Source of the DNA: Coneutiohabitans sp964457925
GTDB lineage: Bacteria; Zhuqueibacterota; Zhuqueibacteria; Zhuqueibacterales; Zhuqueibacteraceae
Direction: 5' to 3'
NCBI GenBank assembly: GCA_964457925.1
Contig: CAYWGH010000001.1
Span: forward strand, 434,001-498,000
Length of the DNA: 64,000 nt
Below, piece by piece: positions 62,098 through 64,000 of the stretch (position 1 is the stretch's first letter; each line of letters starts with the position of its first letter). Made by a program: the position numbers and the translations under genes. Under the pieces are notes generated by a model. That model was not told the DNA's origin, ran no database searches, and worked only from the letters and a program-made list of their open reading frames with translations.

Positions 62098-63456
62098 ATG
62101 TTGTTCGAAAACATTCTGCAAGTGATCGGCAAAACGCCGATGGTAAAGCTGCATCGCGTCGGTTCGCAACTGGCCTGCAATCTCTACGCGAAATGTGAAT
62201 TCATGAACCCCGGCGGTTCGCTCAAGGATCGTATCGGCAAGTCGATGGTGGAAGCCGCGGAGCGCGAAGGCCGGATCAAACCCGGTGATACCTTGATTGA
62301 ACCTACCAGCGGCAACACCGGGATCGGCATTGCGCTCGCGGGCGCGGTGCGCGGCTATCGCGTGATCATTACCCTGCCCGAAAAAATGAGCCGCGAGAAG
62401 CAGGTTGTGCTCGAGGCGCTGGGCGCGGAAATCATTCGCACGCCCACCGAAGCCGCCTTCGATTCGCCGGAGAGTCACATCAGCGTTGCGCGCCGCTTGC
62501 AATCCGAGTTGCCCAATGCGCATATTCTTGATCAATACTCCAATCCCAACAATCCCCGCGTGCACTACGAAGAAACCGCGCAGGAAATTTTGAATGATCT
62601 CGACGGCCAGGTTGACATGGTGGTGATGGGCGCGGGCACCGGCGGTTCGATCACAGGCGTTGCCAAGCGCATTAAAGAGATTCGCCCGAATTGCATGATC
62701 GTGGGCGCGGATCCGGTCGGCTCAATTCTCGCCGGCGGCACGGAAGTGGGCACCTATAAAGTTGAAGGCATCGGATATGACTTTATCCCGGAAGTATTGG
62801 ATCGCGAGGTGGTCGATGAGTGGGTAAAGACAACGGATCAACATTCGTTTCTGCTGGCGCGAAGACTGATTCGTGAAGAAGGTTTGCTGGTTGGCGGCTC
62901 GAGCGGATCCGTGTTATTTGCCGCTTTGCAAAAAGCGCCCAGGCTCAAAGCCGGGCAGAATTGTGTCGTGGTATTGCCGGACGGCGTGCGCAATTACATG
63001 ACGAAATTCGTCGACAACAAATGGATGCGCGACAACGGCTTTTTCGAGTCAAAAATGGCGGCCGGGCAAGTCGGTGATATTTTAGAGAAAGAATCAAACC
63101 GTCCGGAGCTGGTATGCGCCGAAGATGTGCAAACCATCCGGGATGTCGTGGCCATCATGCGTCAGAAGGGGATTTCGCAATTGCCCGTGACTTCCGGCGG
63201 CGTGCTTGTGGGTATCATTTCCGAGAGAGATTTGATGGAATTCATTGCCGCGGGCGCGGGCGACACTAATGCGCTCGTCTCGAAGTGCATGAATCGCCAG
63301 GTGGCAGTGGTGGGTTTGCATACGCCGATTTCGACGCTGCAAGAATCATTGCGGCAAAGCAATGCCGTTGTCGTCGTCGATACCGCGCGCAAACCCGTGA
63401 CGATCTTGACCCGTATCGATTTGCTCGACTATCTGGCCAATAGCGCGCAGGAATAA
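62098..63456 (+). CDS. Cystathionine beta-synthase
   Basis: A 452-residue PLP enzyme with a regulatory tail. PLP Lys43 lies in NPGGSLKDRIG, the asparagine loop is PTSGNTGIGIAL, and the phosphate loop is MGAGTGGSITG. After ~330 residues comes a tandem CBS (Bateman) pair: QTIRDVVAIMRQKGISQLPV and VGIISERDLMEFIAAG. Start ATG 62098 has GAGG upstream; the longer open frame begins in the terminator. It condenses serine with homocysteine (or cysteine/sulfide exchange). The CBS pair may bind an adenosyl nucleotide. Confidence 0.93.
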   Translation: MLFENILQVIGKTPMVKLHRVGSQLACNLYAKCEFMNPGGSLKDRIGKSMVEAAEREGRIKPGDTLIEPTSGNTGIGIALAGAVRGYRVIITLPEKMSREKQVVLEALGAEIIRTPTEAAFDSPESHISVARRLQSELPNAHILDQYSNPNNPRVHYEETAQEILNDLDGQVDMVVMGAGTGGSITGVAKRIKEIRPNCMIVGADPVGSILAGGTEVGTYKVEGIGYDFIPEVLDREVVDEWVKTTDQHSFLLARRLIREEGLLVGGSSGSVLFAALQKAPRLKAGQNCVVVLPDGVRNYMTKFVDNKWMRDNGFFESKMAAGQVGDILEKESNRPELVCAEDVQTIRDVVAIMRQKGISQLPVTSGGVLVGIISERDLMEFIAAGAGDTNALVSKCMNRQVAVVGLHTPISTLQESLRQSNAVVVVDTARKPVTILTRIDLLDYLANSAQE

Positions 63457-63731
63457 ATGCTTGCAATAAGGCTGAAACTAAATTATGATGGCTCTTCGGC
63501 CACGGAAATGAAATCCCACAAGAGAAGCGCCATTCAATCTAACAGTCCCTTTCATCAAACCGCTGATCAACGCGAATGAACGCTAATCTTTTTCAATTCG
63601 TGTGTAGAAGTGGAAAACTTCAGTTTAGAAGCCCTTTTTTGCAAAGCTGTGAGATTTCTATTTTTGAGGACAAAGGTTTTTAACGTTGACCGATACTGGA
63701 AGATTGATTGAGATTATTTTGGGAAAAACGC
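63457..63731 (+). other. Intergenic region with a GTGGGATTTC-family fragment (E)
   Basis: No gene. GAAATCCCACAAGAGAAGC at 63510-63528 is the reverse-complement form of the arm seen at 11575-11615. Confidence 0.45.
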
Positions 63732-64000
63732 ATGTCTTTGATGCAGCAAATAGTCAATGAAGTCCGCTTGTCTTTAGTTTTCATCTTTTGCAGCGCAGTC
63801 AGTTTTGCATTACTCTCCTGCAGCGGTCAGCCCACTGAACCGGCGTTTGAGGAAAAATTGGTGGTGAATGGGTTTCTCAAAGCCGGCAGCGGTGTGGATA
63901 GCATCGTGGTCAGCAAGACGATTCCCATCGAAGAAAAATTTGACGCGGCAATTTCTCGCGTGCGCAGCGCGGCGGTGCGTGTCCGGCGGGCGGGCGACCG
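63732..64000 (+). CDS. Lipoprotein, DUF4249-like N-terminus (partial)
   Basis: The frame runs from ATG 63732 to the window edge (89 codons). It starts with a lipoprotein signal (LVFIFCSAVSFALLSCSGQP, Cys in LLSC) followed by PAFEEKLVVNGFLKAGSGVD and SIVVSKTIPIEEKFDAAISR. The LVVNGFL .. DSIVVSKTIPI pattern resembles DUF4249 lipoproteins of the FCB group, which accompany TonB-dependent receptors. The gene continues beyond the window, so length and identity are not sure. Confidence 0.6.
   Translation, partial: MSLMQQIVNEVRLSLVFIFCSAVSFALLSCSGQPTEPAFEEKLVVNGFLKAGSGVDSIVVSKTIPIEEKFDAAISRVRSAAVRVRRAGD

Overview
The window is a dense bacterial chromosome segment from a Gram-negative organism. Evidence for an outer membrane: TonB protein, porin-like and PorT-like beta-barrels, many lipoproteins, Sec and Tat export signals. 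The gene mix (Na+-coupled transporters, a propeller-type hybrid histidine kinase with an AraC output domain, SUF Fe-S assembly, KamA-type aminomutase, many short palindromic intergenic repeats) would suit an uncultivated FCB-like lineage such as candidate division KSB1. That placement is inference; no rRNA is present.

Layout. 1-11164: end of the pntAB transhydrogenase, a decayed APC permease, two paralogous SLC13-like carriers, an SSS and an NSS Na+ symporter (the latter with a 35-residue MetS-like partner), and a TonB protein. 11165-12699: remnant area with a truncated TIR-like gene and a TumE-type toxin-antitoxin pair. 12714-21108: NtrC-type regulator, DUF2279 protein, two-subunit molybdenum hydroxylase, secreted esterase, arylsulfotransferase. 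21245-28359: complete suf locus (Rrf2 regulator with an IscR-like operator, then sufA, B, C, D, S, U, T). 28870-32339: dead HAD gene, then a di-heme cytochrome / Rieske / porin module. 32312-40988, mostly minus strand: region-2-only sigma-like protein, two GNAT enzymes, two rhodaneses, a methyltransferase interrupted by one in-frame TGA, beta-barrel, VOC, transglutaminase-like and DinB proteins. 41680-45912: giant hybrid sensor kinase. 46756-51980: TldD/TldE pair, MalQ, DUF3307. 51996-56477: Pycsar-effector-like membrane protein, tRNA-Sec, and a three-domain CRP-like / class III cyclase / Gfo-Idh-MocA fusion. 56826-64000: KamA, acetyl-CoA synthetase, YXWGXW-type protein, cystathionine beta-synthase, start of a lipoprotein.

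Main discoveries. (1) A well-formed tRNA-Sec (53757-53855) lies in the same window as a methyltransferase gene whose frame is open except for one TGA; 11 nt after that TGA a 7-bp hairpin with a G-first loop fits the published bacterial SECIS model, so this is a candidate selenoprotein. (2) The fusion of a CRP-like domain, an apparently active class III nucleotidyl cyclase and an oxidoreductase is unusual, and a Pycsar-effector-like gene lies 1.8 kb from it on the same strand. (3) An IscR type-1-like operator sits between promoter and start of the suf regulator. (4) Intergenic spaces hold several families of palindromic elements, one of which ends a TIR-like gene. The region also carries several decaying genes, so plain nonsense mutation stays the main alternative for (1).
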